64,000 nt of DNA. Origin: Siphonodentalium dalli (taxonomy: Eukaryota; Mollusca; Scaphopoda; Gadilida; Siphonodentaliidae). Within the stretch, counting starts at the first letter, position 1. Each line of letters opens with the position of its first letter. Where the stretch lies: the NCBI GenBank assembly GCA_032622095.1, contig CP136061.1, forward strand, positions 221,309,148-221,373,147, read 5' to 3'. Below, in pieces: positions 12,474-25,593 of this stretch. The notes beneath the pieces are model-generated. The model saw nothing but the letters and a program-made list of their open reading frames with translations. It was not told the origin of the DNA and searched no databases. Made by a program: the position numbers and the translations under genes.

Positions 12474-12797
12474 ATAACTAAACAACTTAGTATAGTATGT
12501 ACAATGTTTTTCATTTTAAGCGGTACCCTACTGGTCATAATTTTAGATTTTATAGGCCACAGAAAAGTTAAATTCCGTAAAATTTGGCGATTCCGTCACG
12601 CTGGAATTGAAGAAATGAGGTATCAACTTGTTAGAAAAATAGTATAGCATATGCTCATAGCTGCCAAAATACTATGCAATATACCATTTCGTAGTTTATT
12701 TACATTTTTTTCTCGTTTCTGGTCGCGTTTACAATCGCCTCGGCCATTTTGAATGCGTGGTATACATCAACTCGAAACCACATGATTCCCGGCCGTA

Positions 12798-14348
12798 AAT
12801 ATATGTTGATAAATACACGAAAAATACGATGGTCGCAGTCATTTTCGAGCGGATATTAATTTTGCGCTTAGACGTGATACAGACGCTCTTTATTCCTACC
12901 ATATCAGGACTAGACTGGCAAGGAACGCTCATTTCTGTTCCATACGACGCGTGCACATGGCTGTTGTTTCTTTATGACCCAAACACCACGTTAAAAGTTG
13001 ACTTCAATGCGACTTCCTGGGACATATAATGCTCATAGAAAGGTTCAAGTTTTTATCGACCTATCTCGATACCGGAAACAAATTCAAAAACGAATATTAT
13101 TAGGAGTATTTTGGAGCGAAAATCGCCACGCGACGTTAATGTAAACTATTCAAGACTGTTTAATAACATATATAGTGTCGAATAATAGCATTGCAAATCA
13201 CCATTAGAATGGACACGTTGTTTGTCGGATTTACACAGGAAGAAATCGAAACACGTTTGAATATCCATGCAATGTATCCTAAATTCCTAATTGAGGATTT
13301 TAAAATTATACACCGTCGGAATATTAATTGTCATTACTTTAAACATATTTTATTTGTATATCGAATAATACAAAAGGGATTGGGGACAAGTTACAAAACT
13401 TACTTTGCCCCTCTCCCTGTTTACAATAATATTATTCATACAAAATGTTGAAGGAGAGATTCAAAATCATATATAGGTTAAACATATTTACATTTACAAA
13501 TGAGTGGGTTCGGGGTTTGGGGTGGGAGGTGCCAAAACCGATTTGTGACTAATTTGCTTTTTGTGGCTATTCTGAAATGCGTTTGATTATCCGACGGAAT
13601 TGTCATTATTTCATGAGTGTTTGTCAGTCACATATTAAGTAGGCTTACCTATACATATATAGGCCCGAAGTGATGTACACGCACAAAAGCACTTAATTTA
13701 AAAACAAACAAATTGAGTAGGTTTCCTGTTTTATATATAATTGCGAAATTGTATGGGGAGGGATGCAAGGGGGCAAACCAGTCAGGAGGGCACTTTTCGG
13801 GTTACGCACTGGACTCCCCTGGGATAGGACAAGGGGGCAAGTGCCCCCGCATGCCCCTTTCTCCGGCGTCCCTGTTTATTTGATAAAATCTTTGTTATGG
13901 CGGTGGTTTGTATGAGGTATAGACGAAACCACAGACGACCAGCCATATATATGAAGTTTAGTTAAACAGACAGTTATTCAAAATAATTTCCTTATCTTAA
14001 TATTGCCTACATATTGGCATTTTTGTGCTGATTTCAACTTGATGGGTATTATTTTTCAGAAGAAAAAAATTGAATTGGCTGTCCAAATGTTTCCTCTCCA
14101 GGACTTGGCCCTGTGACTTGTAAAAGATACTACCCTTGACCGAAAAAGGGAAACACAAATCTCAAAATTGTTTCTATTTGTTTGCTATCCTATATATATT
14201 CTCCTATTGTCAGCAAAAGACTATACTTCATCTTCTCTTTTAAAACAATGTTGGGCTTTGGTTGGTGGTATTTAATACAAAAAAAGAAGAGTTTTTAATT
14301 TCCGATTAAAATTGTTCACATTTTCAACAAATGCTACTAGATTTTTTC
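12798..14348. other. No gene; one GC-rich patch
   Basis: The frame 13191-13451 (86 codons) is not recognised. Around 13765-13875 is a GC-rich patch with the self-complementary GGGGGCAAGTGCCCCC (13833-13848), in the style of a transposon remnant. ACGCTCTTTATTC..(T)CCATATCAGGA occurs near 12882 and again near 14573. Confidence 0.45.
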
Positions 14349-14850
14349 TTAAAGGCACGTGCGGCCTTAATTGTCGAAAATATTCATATTTGTTCCAAAC
14401 ACCGTAAACAGAAAAACATTAAAACGCATACAGTTCCGTTCATATATACCATGACCATCGCGTAAACAGCATGTTATCATAAAGATTTACTATATTTTAC
14501 CTAAGCAAGAGCCTGATTGTATTACAGAAGACAACACAATGCTGCTGGCTAATCACACACAAATGGCATAAACGCTCTTTATTCGTTCCATATCAGGAAT
14601 TCACCTACAAAGAACGCTCTTTATGTTTACCATCATAATATAAACAAACACCAGAAAAGTAACTTTTTATGCTGTTGTTTACATAACAATGGTCAAACAT
14701 ATGACCATAACATACTGTTTATGCGATATTTCTTATTTGTATACGGACAAAGTCTATCTACATTTTGATGTTCTTTCTGTTTGTGGCGGTTTTTGACGGG
14801 TGGATATATTTTCACAGGATACCCACCACCAAGGCCGCACGTGCCTTTAA
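14349..14850. mobile_element. 502-bp TTAA element with perfect 20-bp inverted ends
   Basis: TTAAAGGCACGTGCGGCCTT at the left and its exact reverse complement at the right (TTAA 14349-14352 and 14847-14850). The interior is AT-rich without a useful open frame. Single copy in this window. Confidence 0.8.
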
Positions 14851-16394
14851 TTGTTTGTTGTCACAATGTTGTGTCTATAAAAAAATTTATTCCATACACC
14901 ATTGAGGTGATGATTATTGACACCCTTTTTATTTAGTTAATAAAACAGGACTCATTTTGAAAAGTAACTACATTTTTAATTGGAAAGTGGTTCAAAAATG
15001 ATATGATATCCCGACAGTAAGAAATTTAAGAACACTCTCTCAAATTCAGACATTTATTTTTCAAATTATGTCCGAAATCACGCGACCTTTAACGCGCGGA
15101 CGGACTGCATGGGCTCACCGTGAGCCATAGCAAAACTTGACAAATAGCTCATATGCTATTTTTTTTATGAGTTATGTATGCAGGTGAAGAAAGCGATGAA
15201 TTCTCAATTCGATGTTAGACATCTTGCCACAATTGCATTTTCGAACAAATTGTGCACGTATAGGTTTCAGGCCCTGACTATAGGGATTGGACGGACTGAC
15301 TAATAGCATATAATAAATACGTATATAAACGGCATAAGATATTGTTATATACACGCGATAAGACACGGACGCTCTCAGATGTGTCTGTGAATGACGGGGA
15401 TTCGAGTTTGTTCGCAAGCATTGGATAGTCTGTTTTTGTTCTGTTTTATTTATTTTGTTCGGTTTAATATTTTGCTTATTTTTTGCTTGGCTGTTTAACT
15501 TTTACATTGTTTGTTATGCATGTGTCCAAGAAACCATAACTTGTGCTAGTATCCCGAAATATCAATTTCATGTACAAAAAAAGACCCATAACTACAACAA
15601 CAAGACAGTCAAATTGACTGTTGAGTCGCTCATCTGACTGTAAATACTGCATGAGATGAGGGGGACTATATGCAGATCACAACAGTAAGTACTTGTCAAA
15701 TCCACTTACAATCAAGTAGTTATAGAAATTGACATAGCTCATGGGTCTCTATTGAACCGGGTGGGGTGGTACCCGTCCCCTCCCAACCGGAGAGTTTTAT
15801 ATATAGACGAAAAGAGTTATGGCCTTGGCGCAACCCATAATTGACCTGGTTATCCCATTTGTCCAAATCTGAATCTCATACAGTCACTAAGGACCCTCCA
15901 TGCAAACTATTAACTGCTTCTTGAGAAGAATACGTTTTACGATTATTAATATAGAGGGAAAGACTCCAGTTACTCCATGCATTTGAACCGATCTGAACCC
16001 AAGTCACCCAAGCTGGGACCCTCCATGCACACCAGATATATGACTTGCGGTTCTAGATAGATGGATGTACGGACGATGAGTTTAACTACAGCTCCACCGG
16101 AGACTTCGTTGAGCTAAATACAAAAAAACTTTCTATGAAACGTTTTTGAACCCTGGTAAAAATTGGCGGTTGGAACCCAAAAACAAAATTACACGTATAT
16201 TTTGTGGTAGTAAATCCACAAGTTCGCTGCACTCATCTCAGTAGAAGTGTACAACAACACCGATTACCCGAAAGCTAGAAGTTACATATATAGTTTATTT
16301 TACTCAGACACAATATGTGCAACATGAGACAAGAATAAGATAAATCACATGGCTAAATTAACTTACTGCACATAAAACAACACAAATATAAACA
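14851..16394. other. No recognisable gene
   Basis: 15283-15370 (GACGGACTGACTAATAGCATA, ATAAGATATTGTTATA, CGGACGCTCTC) resembles 4470-4560 and in part 16780-16830, a low-copy dispersed repeat. Otherwise nothing. Confidence 0.45.
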
Positions 16395-16640
16395 TCACCT
16401 ATCTTCACCATCATTATCTCCATCATCGTCGTCGTCCCTATTCGTATAGTGTCATCGACATCAGTGTCGTCGTCTACGTCATTATAATCATCATCATTAT
16501 CATAATCAACATCAACGTCACTATCATCAGTATCACCGTCGTCATCATCATCATCATCATTATTATCATCATCATCATCATCACCATCATCATCACCATC
16601 ATCATCACCACCATCACCATCGGTACCATCGTCTTCGTAG
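16395..16640. repeat. ATC/GAT trinucleotide microsatellite
   Basis: Imperfect (CATCAT/CACCATCAT) tract. It makes an Asp-rich minus-strand frame that is not a gene. Confidence 0.95.
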
Positions 16641-16644
16641 AAGC

Positions 16645-18092
16645 TGTACAATACTACTGACTGTGCTCGGTTAACTTAAGGCCCTTATTAATGAACATTG
16701 ATAGGTTCCGCAATGTGTTAATATGTGCATGGCCATATACAGGGACAAATAGCATATTAATATGGGCGTATTATGCATGCAGATATAAGAATGCACACGA
16801 TATTGATATAGACGCGATTAGACACTAACGCTCTCCAATCGTGTGGGAGGTCGTCTCGGTACTCTTCTCGCGATCACACATCACGATGATGGATATCGGT
16901 CACTCCCCCGGGGACTGCGTAAATGTTATCAGAAATATGCATGTCCAATTAGCATCCGGGCTATTTCAATCCGATGGCACGCGACCCCTATATAACCGAT
17001 ATACATCTTGGCCGTGAGCCGGGCGCCGTTAAAGTTCGTATGGACCAGGGAGATGTCCGTCTCGAGGTCAGTGTCCGATTAATAGTCTCTCCGACAGCTA
17101 TTCATTACTCAGTGGCGGCCCGCGAGCCACGTTTCGGCAAATCAGTTTAATTGGCGTTAGTGATACTGCAGGAACGTAGCCAGCGGCATGTCTCGAATGT
17201 GAGGCACCATAAAGGGGTACATGCATGCATGTTAAAGGCATGGTCTTGTTATTTTCATGTAGCATAAAGTTAGCCAAAATCATGTTAACTTAGAGTTACT
17301 TAAACATCGAATTCATCGTTGCATGCTGAATGTCTCGAATGTGAGGTACTATAAGGGGGTTGAGGGTATTAAATATTTTACTTATTTTCATTATAGAACC
17401 GTATCTTCTTCACACAACATCAATAGAAAATAGAATCGTTTTCACTTGACTGCGAATAAGTAATCATAAATTGGCTATTGAAAAAGGATGCCACACACAT
17501 CCGCCGTCGGCAGTGAAACAAAGGTTGTGTATATTTTGAATCATTTTTGATCCGATAATGCTATATATAGAAGACGAAAAACACTTTCTTTTATAATGCA
17601 GGGCTTACCACACACACTCCCATACACAAGGAACATGGTAATATGAATTACCAATATATTATATTGTAACAAATTATTATTGGGAATAAATATTATTAAA
17701 CCAACGTCTCGAGCTCATAAACCTTATGAAGACGCAGTTCTCAGACTTTGAAAGCATGACCCAAACTGAACAGCTTGTCAAAATCTTATCCAACAATATT
17801 TCAAATGCATGCACTCCGAAGATTATTCTCCGCACGCGATGAGCATCGTATCATAAATCAATGAATTAATACAGCTTTACCTTATATTAATATAATTTAT
17901 TATACTGTTCAATACACAATGTACAATTATATGTTATTATGTATGCATACTGTCCTTATAAGGATGTTTTTGCCAATTAAACTTATCTTATCTTATAAGT
18001 TTCTCGAGTGAATTTACAATTTACAACTCAGATTTGCCTGCATCCAGTTCTGATGGTATACGTTTCGTTCCATAGTGTATGGTCGAATGGGC
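16645..18092. other. No recognisable gene
   Basis: TGTCTCGAATGTGAGG occurs at 17189 and 17330 (small duplication). Otherwise AT-rich single-copy-looking sequence. Confidence 0.45.
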
Positions 18093-18119
18093 GGGGGGGG
18101 GGGGGGGGGGGGGGGGGGG
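18093..18119 (+). repeat. Poly-G tract, 27 G
   Basis: Uninterrupted run of 27 G, the longest of eight G or C runs of 12 or more in the window. Length may be unreliable in the assembly. Confidence 0.9.
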
Positions 18120-19035
18120 TCGAGTGCATATATATATTTTAAAATCCAAATCTTCTCAAAGCAAAAAAGAAGGAAAATAGTAGCATTAAATTAAACAGAA
18201 TTTTTTTTCCCACACCAGCTATTCTGAAAACAAATGGTTGGTGCATGGATGAAATGAAAATTGATGCAGCACATGCAACAGCTCAGAGTTTAACCCGCGG
18301 CGCGGGATTCCATATAAGTATTCAGTTTCTTTTTTTCTAGATAAAACTATTAGTTTTTTGTTCATTGACGACGAGGTAATTATTTCTAACATTTAAAGTT
18401 ACCAAATTGTTGGAATTTTATGACATTTAATTTTACTCCTCTTTTTGGACATACGTGGTTTTTTGTACCGTTAGCTTCAGGAGAGATAAAACAAACAAGA
18501 CAAGAATCAAAAACGGAGAACACCCCATCACCTGAATCATAAAAAGTAGACAAAAGTGGCATAAAAGGGAAACGTGTAGGTCGGTCGATATATTGGATGT
18601 CCGCGTATTGTGAGGCTGACCATTCAGTCCATGTGTGTTATGAATCCTGATGGGGTGGCCATATTATTCAGATATTCATCAAAGCTATTATGATATTGCT
18701 GATAGGGCGTGATATATGGGTGATACACAGCTTTATGATGAGATATGATCACATATCCTTTCTATCGGCGATTCCGGGTCGTTAATCTTACGAGATCCAT
18801 GACTTCTTGCCTTCTGATGGGAGATAATGCTGCTTCTGCATGGACCATCATCTGGCTCGCGAAATAAATCGGATTTTATGCTTAATGGTCCAATATATAT
18901 CTAAGTGACTCATCTGACACAGTTCTTAGAACCTCTGTCGAGGCATGCACAATTACAAGAACAACGAAAGCTTCATATATAGGACTATTTTAGTAAAGTA
19001 GGAAGTTTTTAAATATAACAGTGTTAGAAATTATG
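18120..19035. other. No recognisable gene or repeat
   Basis: AT-rich sequence, no conserved open frame, no partner elsewhere in the window. Confidence 0.45.
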
Positions 19036-21106
19036 GAGGGCAGGGGCACCAGGGTCACAATTTCATGTGCTAATTTACATATATTGTAGAATGCGAAAAC
19101 GTATCTCCAACTGCAAAAGCAATTTATTGGACAATGTTCAAAATTCATATTATAGAATGTTAAACGTATTTTTAGTTGCCGACTTTTTACCACAGAACAT
19201 GAAAAAGTATTTCCATTTGTAAAAACGAATAGTTCATCGGACAGTGCTCAAAATTCGTGTTATTGAAAGTTAAAAGATATTTTAGTGCAAAAACTTTTAT
19301 ATCGCGGAACGTGAAGAAGTATTTCCAATTGTAAATTTTAAGAATTCATTGGACAATGCTCTAAATTCAAATCGTAAAAGTTATTTTCAGTCGCCTATAT
19401 ACTTTTATATTGCGAAATGTAAAAAAGTAAGCCTATAGTGTTTGCAATCGTAAAAGCCCTATATTTAGAACACAAAAATGTATACTGTATACTGCTAAAA
19501 AAAAGTAAACTCATTTGATAAGGCACTTGTTTACCTTCCTCAAAGCTCCATTCAATTCTCGACAATAAAAACTGCGGTCTTCAATATCGAAAGTTGTTTT
19601 AAATTATAAAAAATAGCTTGTGGAAGATGGAAGTTAGCACTTGGAATTGATGGCGTATTCAATATTTCAACAGAAGGGGGTGCCATAAAATATGTTCTGT
19701 CAATAACTAGAGCTAAACCGGCATTATTAACCCCCAACCTACGGCCGTTTCACCGTGCAGGTACGCAAAAAAAAAAAAACCCGGAAACTTTGGCACAAAT
19801 GGGGATATACCCTATATATACGCGCACACACGATGTTATAGAACACGAATTACCTCGCTGCGATGGTTGCGGTTGATTGCGGTCGGTATTTTGTTTAACC
19901 GGGAGGGATCGCTCAGTTTTCAGAACATATTTTATGGCACCCCTTCTGTTAAAATATTGAATGCGTAATTGGGGTCACAATTATTCCAACTTCTGACTTC
20001 CATCTTGTAAAAGCTATTTTTATAATTTAAAACTTATCTTGCAATATCAAAGATTGTAGTTTTTATTTTCGTGAATTGAATTGAGGACGGCAAATTTGTG
20101 TCATCAAATGAACTTACTTTTTTCCCTCTAACTTGTTAGCATTATCCTATACTTTACGAATTTTGTGTTCTAAATATAGGGGCGTTTTCGATTACTTTTT
20201 CCCCTCTAACTTGTTAGCATTATCCGATATATATACTTTACGAATTTTGTGTTCTAAATATAGGCGCGTTTTCGATTGCGAACAATATACAGACCTACTT
20301 TTTTACATTTCGCAATATAACAGTTGGCGACTCAAAATACATTTTCACATTGTCCGATATGAATTTAGAGCATTGTCAAATGAATTCTTAGATTTTACAA
20401 TTGGAAATACTTGTTCACGTTCCGCGATATAAAAGTTGGCAACTAAAATATCTTTGATTATTATCCATCCCTTAACTAACACTATTTCTGATTGGGCAAA
20501 AGCCGCCACGTGATAATCCGGGAAAAAGTCATATTGGACTCACGAATGTCATTTTGGACTCCCAAGTGTGCAATATGACTTTTTTTATCGGGACTCTGTG
20601 GCGTCACGAATTAACTATTGCGACATGAATCGGTGAAATTGTGATGCGCGCGCAACACTTGTGGATTTAGCAGATGTTTCACTTCCGCATTAAGTTTTTT
20701 TTCTTCATTTCGGTGTTTACTGTTCCAAATACAGGCTTTTATAGGACATTAAGCGCCGACAAATACCAAAAGTAACCACTGAAGTTTTATTCCCAAATTT
20801 GGATAAACATACAGATGGATAATAAAAATGTCATTATACAATGTTGTGTACAGTATGAGTTTGTCTTTTACTCGTCCAGGTTGTGGTGAAAAGTCATATT
20901 GGACTCGACACTGCGTGTCTCGTCCAATATGACTTTTCCCCACAACCTGGACTCGTACAAGAAAAACTCATACTGTACACAACATTGTATAATAACTTTA
21001 TAATATTCTATAATATGAATTTTGAACATTGTCCAATAAATTCTTAGTTTTGTTTCATTATATAATATATAAATTACCACTTGGAATTGTGACCCTGGTG
21101 GCCCTC
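19036..21106. mobile_element. Element E, ~2.1-kb inverted-repeat element
   Basis: Left arm 19036-19705 and right arm about 19925-21106 are inverted copies. Matches include GCACCAGGGTCACAATT / AATTGTGACCCTGGTG, TTTTATATCGCGGAACGTGA / CACGTTCCGCGATATAAAAG, and CAGAAGGGGGTGCCATAAAA / TTTTATGGCACCCCTTCTG. The left arm contains three or four ~115-bp tandem subrepeats (ATTGGACAATG.TC.AAATTC). The right arm contains a ~75-bp tandem duplication (20135-20280) and a 536-bp insertion. The loop is about 220 bp. A minus-strand frame (19552-19737) is unrecognised. Confidence 0.8.
20457..20992. mobile_element. 536-bp palindromic insertion in the right arm of element E
   Basis: The left arm of E reads straight through where the right arm is interrupted, between AAAATATCTTT and AACTTTATAATATTC. 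The insert has AAAAAGTCATATTGGACTC near 20524 and ends in a palindrome of about 165 bp (20829-20993, centre ~20912) whose arms read TACAATGTTGTGTACAGTAT and its inverse. Confidence 0.65.
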
Positions 21107-21764
21107 TATACACAATACCGTGTGTAATTCTATGTAGCATCCGTTGTCTGTGTGCGTTGAATTGGATATGTTTGTGAAAATGCGCTGAGTGATAATCGCG
21201 TATTGTTGCATTGTGCACTGCTCGTAAACACTCAAGAACCCAATTCCAAATGCACCATATAGATTCGATATAGATTAGTTCCCGCGAGGAACTAATCGTC
21301 TGTCCTTACTGCAGATATATAATGACTTTAAGAAGGTCAATATACCATCGTTCAAAGAACACGATAACCAATTCACACTCCAAACTCTATCTGGTGTTGG
21401 TATACGACATACTCTTCAAGCACTTGACCACAAGTAGCCTCAAAACACTGAAGAGTGTTTACGTATCAACGAATGATACTTACCGGGGGCTCAATTGACG
21501 ATACGACGCACACATCACGTTGTGTGATTAACACTTGTAAGTATAAACATTAAATTGGAAAAGTAAACATGTTGGCCGTTTAGATGTTGCTGTTGAATGT
21601 ATCTCCATATAGATCTCGAGTATTATACGCCATGTTGACAGTCGTGCATTAGGTCCATCAGATGGTCAATATTAACACAACCAATTAAATAGCGTGTCGA
21701 AGCATTCTAATTTTGAATTAATTTAGGATAATTGAACCTGTTCTGTATCTTGTATAGGCAACAT

Positions 21765-21778
21765 GGGGGGGGGGGGGG
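21765..21778 (+). repeat. Poly-G tract, 14 G
   Basis: Uninterrupted G run next to a family J fragment. Confidence 0.9.
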
Positions 21779-21789
21779 TAGAAGGGTGT

Positions 21790-23580
21790 CTCGCCCTTTT
21801 TCGGCCACATATTGGAAAAATTCAGACCGAAAATTGGTTGAAATTGTTGTGATAGTTTCTAACTATTGTAATTGGTGAGAAATTTGTTGTTTTTATATCA
21901 AATGTCGAATATTTTCGGTAAAATTATTGGACTCAAACGGCCATCAATTGGAAAATGTCCATTCATATATAGAGAGTGTCAGGTTGGACTTTCACATTTG
22001 GAAAGCTTGAGATGTACCAGTTGGAAATTTCCAACTTATTAAAGGGGGTACAAATTGAATTCCCAGACTGGCAAATTCGGGTCTGGTTCAGGGGGTGTGG
22101 TGCAGTTGGAAATTTAATTTTGCCCCCCCCAATCAACGGAGACCCTCTAACAATATCAACGAGAATGAAATTCGTATATGGACACCCCCACCCTCCAAAT
22201 AAAGACCCGATATGGTAACGTCCGCCCTATTGAATTATCCAGATGTCAATGGAGTGCGTGCGTTTTTTTTAATGTGTATTTGTAATTTTGGACTCCGTGT
22301 CTGTTTGTGACAGCGTCTTATTTGTGTACCCAGGGGTGATAGGAAGACAGTCAGTCATGACTATATCACCCCTAACAATATACAGGTATAGTATATTAAT
22401 ATTATATTTATTTGTAATTGTACTTTCCATGTGTGTATATTGTAAATAAAATTACCCTCTATGACGTACCATACTTATTTGTTGCCCTTTTAATTTTGTC
22501 AGTTGTGTTTCTCCGATCAATCCCATTATATCTTATACTGGCGCAGTAGAAATTCGTTGATGCACAACGATATATGCAGGGATGTGGCTGCATAGTGGAT
22601 ATCCGTTGTGGTCTGTCCAAATTGTAATTTTCAACTGCACCCCACCCCCTTGAACCAGACCGAAAATTTCAAGTCTAGGAAAAAATATGTGCACATGCAT
22701 CCCACCCACCCCTTTGTGCTGAATTGTTCAACTTGAACCCCAAGCTTCCTATATATGTGTTGGGAATTTCGAACCTAAAACTTTCCAACTGTTGAAAACG
22801 TTGACGAAAGTTGGGGGTTGAGACCCCCACTGCAAGTCCCTAGCTGACACTCTCCCAAATAAAGATCCGCAAAAGTAACAACGTCCCTGATGGGTTATTC
22901 AGATGTCAATAGACTGCATTTTTCATGGCCGCAATCGTGTCATATTTCTCTACATAGTTAACTGCACAAACATCGGACGACATGCGATATACACCATATC
23001 CCATTATCCCACTTCAAATTGCCATTGATTTTCGTCGACAAAATGTTTACAAATCATTCATCACCGTTCTCCACAATGACCGGCATATGGTTTATGGGTT
23101 ATTCTGTTTTCATTGCATGTTGTCACGTTATGGGACCGGTAACAGATGAGGGTGGAACTTTGGTGATTGAACTTGAACTTTGACCATATACTCAGGCATG
23201 TGACTAGAAGGTCTCAGTTGGGACTCAATATGGAATTACCAACTACACCCACTTGAACTATAGCCCCGAATTACCACGTCCGAGAAATTCCATTAGATAG
23301 CAACCCCTTGGGTGAAATTTCCCAACTGGTACATCAAGGAAAATTTCAAATTGACACCCCATCTATATGGTTGGAAAATTTCCAACTGATGGCCGTTTCA
23401 ATCCAAAACAATTTACCGAAAGGATGGAAATATTTTACTTTTGATTTAAAAGCAAATAGTTTCACACTATAAATACTGCATGGTTGGAAAACCAAACTAA
23501 CCGAACAATTTCTACCTGTAGTGTTGCTGTGAAATTTCAAACTGATACTGGGCCCTGCGGGCATGAACTTTCAAACTGTA
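21790..23580. repeat. Family J fragments, three pieces
   Basis: 21790-22200, 22610-22860 (reverse) and 23215-23580 (reverse) carry J blocks such as CAGTTGGAAATTTCCAAC and the GGTTCA(A)GGGG GTG..TGCAGTTG core. The sequence between them has no gene. Confidence 0.65.
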
Positions 23581-23705
23581 GAGCATTTTGTCAGTGACCG
23601 ACATATGGTGTATGGGTACTTCTGTTTCCATTGCACGTTGTGAGACTTGGTAACAGATGAGGATGTGGACCGTTGGTGATTGAAATTGAACTTTGACCAT
23701 GGACT
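23078..23705. repeat. Direct duplication of ~120 bp, ~520 bp apart
   Basis: 23078-23190 and 23597-23703 share GACCG.CATATGGT.TATGGG, GGTAACAGATGAGG and GGTGATTGAA.TTGAACTTTGACCAT. A reverse family J piece lies between them. Confidence 0.75.
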
Positions 23706-24157
23706 AATATAATAAACTGCTTGTCCTGGGCCCACTAAAAGGGTACCCTGCCTTGCACACCGGAAGCAATACATTGTGATTATGATGCACATACAGTCGA
23801 GCGTTATGCAGTTTATGTAGCAATAAACAATTTCCAGCAATTTTGACCAACTATGATGAGCCATTATATTTGGCACAGGTCACATCAAACATGTTTTATT
23901 TTAGACAGAGATTGTAGCTGTAATCAAATGTCTGTATTTTGGCTTCTTCGTACAATTTGTCAATGAATTATGCCCTTGATTTGCACACACAAAACGCTTA
24001 ATTTGTACCCATTTCATTTACTCATATACTGACTATTTGCAACACAAAAAACAGACGGTGACAGAGCGAATTTCAGTAAATAATCTTGTTACACCTGATA
24101 GAGCTATGTTATAGAGCTGAGATATATTTGAAATAGAATCAAAGTTATCCGAGCAAT

Positions 24158-25593
24158 TTAACTCTTTCGCTGCCACCCGCCACCACAGACGCATCCTGTA
24201 CATATATCCATGTATTTCAGGTATATATGGGTAATACATTATATCTCAAGCAGTTTATAATATAATTAGTTGAAACTTCACATGTATATAGACATAGGTA
24301 TACCCCGTCGAATGCCGCCGTGGACACGCCCACCAAGGTCACGTGACATTGGCGGCCATCTTGGATTAGTGGCTATTTGCCTGTATACATGTATGTACAG
24401 TTTGTGTGGGTATGAATGGGTGTGTTGTTTGTTTTCTAATTTTCAACCCAATTATACGATGTCCAACAGTAAGGTACACGGGAGTAACCTATTTGAACCC
24501 ACTTTGGACATAAAATAGGTCATGTGACCTTGGTGTCCATCTTGGATTTATGCAAGTTGCCACCTATTTGTAGCAAAATGAGATACAATGCCGCACTTTG
24601 TTGAGTTCGTGCTTTTGTTGCATGAATATTCCCTGATAGGTACAATTCCAAATATACATGTAGATATATATATATAATATAACCATACCCATATGTATAT
24701 ATACATGCAGGGGGACGTGTGATCCTGCTCCGCCCCTTATAAGTCACGTGATCTTGACGGCCATCTTGAATTTCAGGAAAATTGGGTTTTACGATGATTT
24801 ATGTGAATTATATGGGTCACGCGGGCGTACGCATGGTCAACTCACCAGCATTATTAATTTAGTTGCCTGCTATTAACACTGGAAAACGACACAATAGACG
24901 AGGGTTGTTCAAAACCAGTAAAGGTGTATTATAAATAATATGTATAAGTATCTTATGCGCCGCAGCCGCCCCTCGATCATTAGAGTATAGAGGTTAGTTA
25001 TCCACCCACCACCCCATCCCGCCACCCATAGTATATTATGCGCCGCAGGCGCCCCTATAGAGGCTACTGCCCACATACATAATAGGTATAAGTATCTTAT
25101 GCGCCGCAGGCGCCCCTCGATCATTATAGTATAGAGGTTAGTTATCCATCCACCACCCCATCCCGCCACCCATAGTATCTTATGCGCCGCAGGCGCCCCT
25201 ATAATAGAGGCTACTGCCCACACAAATAATAGGTATAAGTAACTTATGCGCCACAGGCGCCCCTCGATCATTAGAGTATAGAGGTAATAACAATAACTTC
25301 TTCAGTCCTGAGTCTTTTGCGAGCAGCCATTTTCGACTGATAACCACGTGCTAATAACAATGACGCAATATTCCGGCTCTGACTGTACCTCCATAACGTC
25401 AGAAATAGCATTATCGCTATAAATTGTTCGCGCTCAACAGTACTACAGATATATACATTGTACACTGTCAAACATGCCGGAAAGAATAGAGTTATATCCC
25501 ATACATTAGACTACATACCAAATTCGCAAAAATGCGCGATTGGCAGCGTCTACGAAGTTCGCATTTATGCGCGTTTGGCAGCGAAAGAGTTAA
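24158..25593. mobile_element. 1.44-kb TTAA element with 18-bp perfect inverted ends
   Basis: Ends TTAACTCTTTCGCTGCCA and TGGCAGCGAAAGAGTTAA. The ends resemble those of the 131-bp MITE at 59598 (TTAACCCTTTGAGTGCCA), which supports a shared piggyBac-type origin. The interior has no recognisable transposase; it holds a 144-147-bp tandem repeat and the words ATTCGC(A)AA.ATGCGCG.TTGGCAGCG repeated at the right end. Confidence 0.7.
24944..25290. repeat. 144-147-bp tandem repeat, ~2.4 copies
   Basis: TATGCGCCGCAGGCGCCCCT recurs at 24954 (variant), 25031, 25098, 25180 and 25245 (variant), so each unit has two such sites. It generates a repetitive 120-codon minus-strand frame that I do not regard as a gene. 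Confidence 0.85.

Larger units (their letters stand above)
10425..12797. mobile_element. Long relative of the Transib-like element C
   Basis: 10425-10736 and 12613-12797 align in order with the two halves of the compact element at 40551-41040 (TTTCGAAGTTGGTGAGTAC, CTGACAACTTTGGTCAGAATG, AGCTGCCAAAA.ACTATG, CTGGTCGCGTTT, ACTCGAAACCAC). The 1876-bp middle (10737-12612) is absent from the compact copy. The junction has AAAT on both sides, so this is either the longer ancestor or a copy carrying a later insertion. The termini have decayed from CACGGTG. No intact transposase frame was found. Confidence 0.7.

Noticed and set aside
16358-16651. 97-codon Asp-rich minus-strand frame
   Set aside because: Entirely the translation of a GAT/ATC microsatellite; no conserved flanking sequence.
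24909-25271. 120-codon repetitive minus-strand frame (MIEGRLRRI-type repeats)
   Set aside because: Direct product of a 144-147-bp tandem repeat (period divisible by three); no known protein family.
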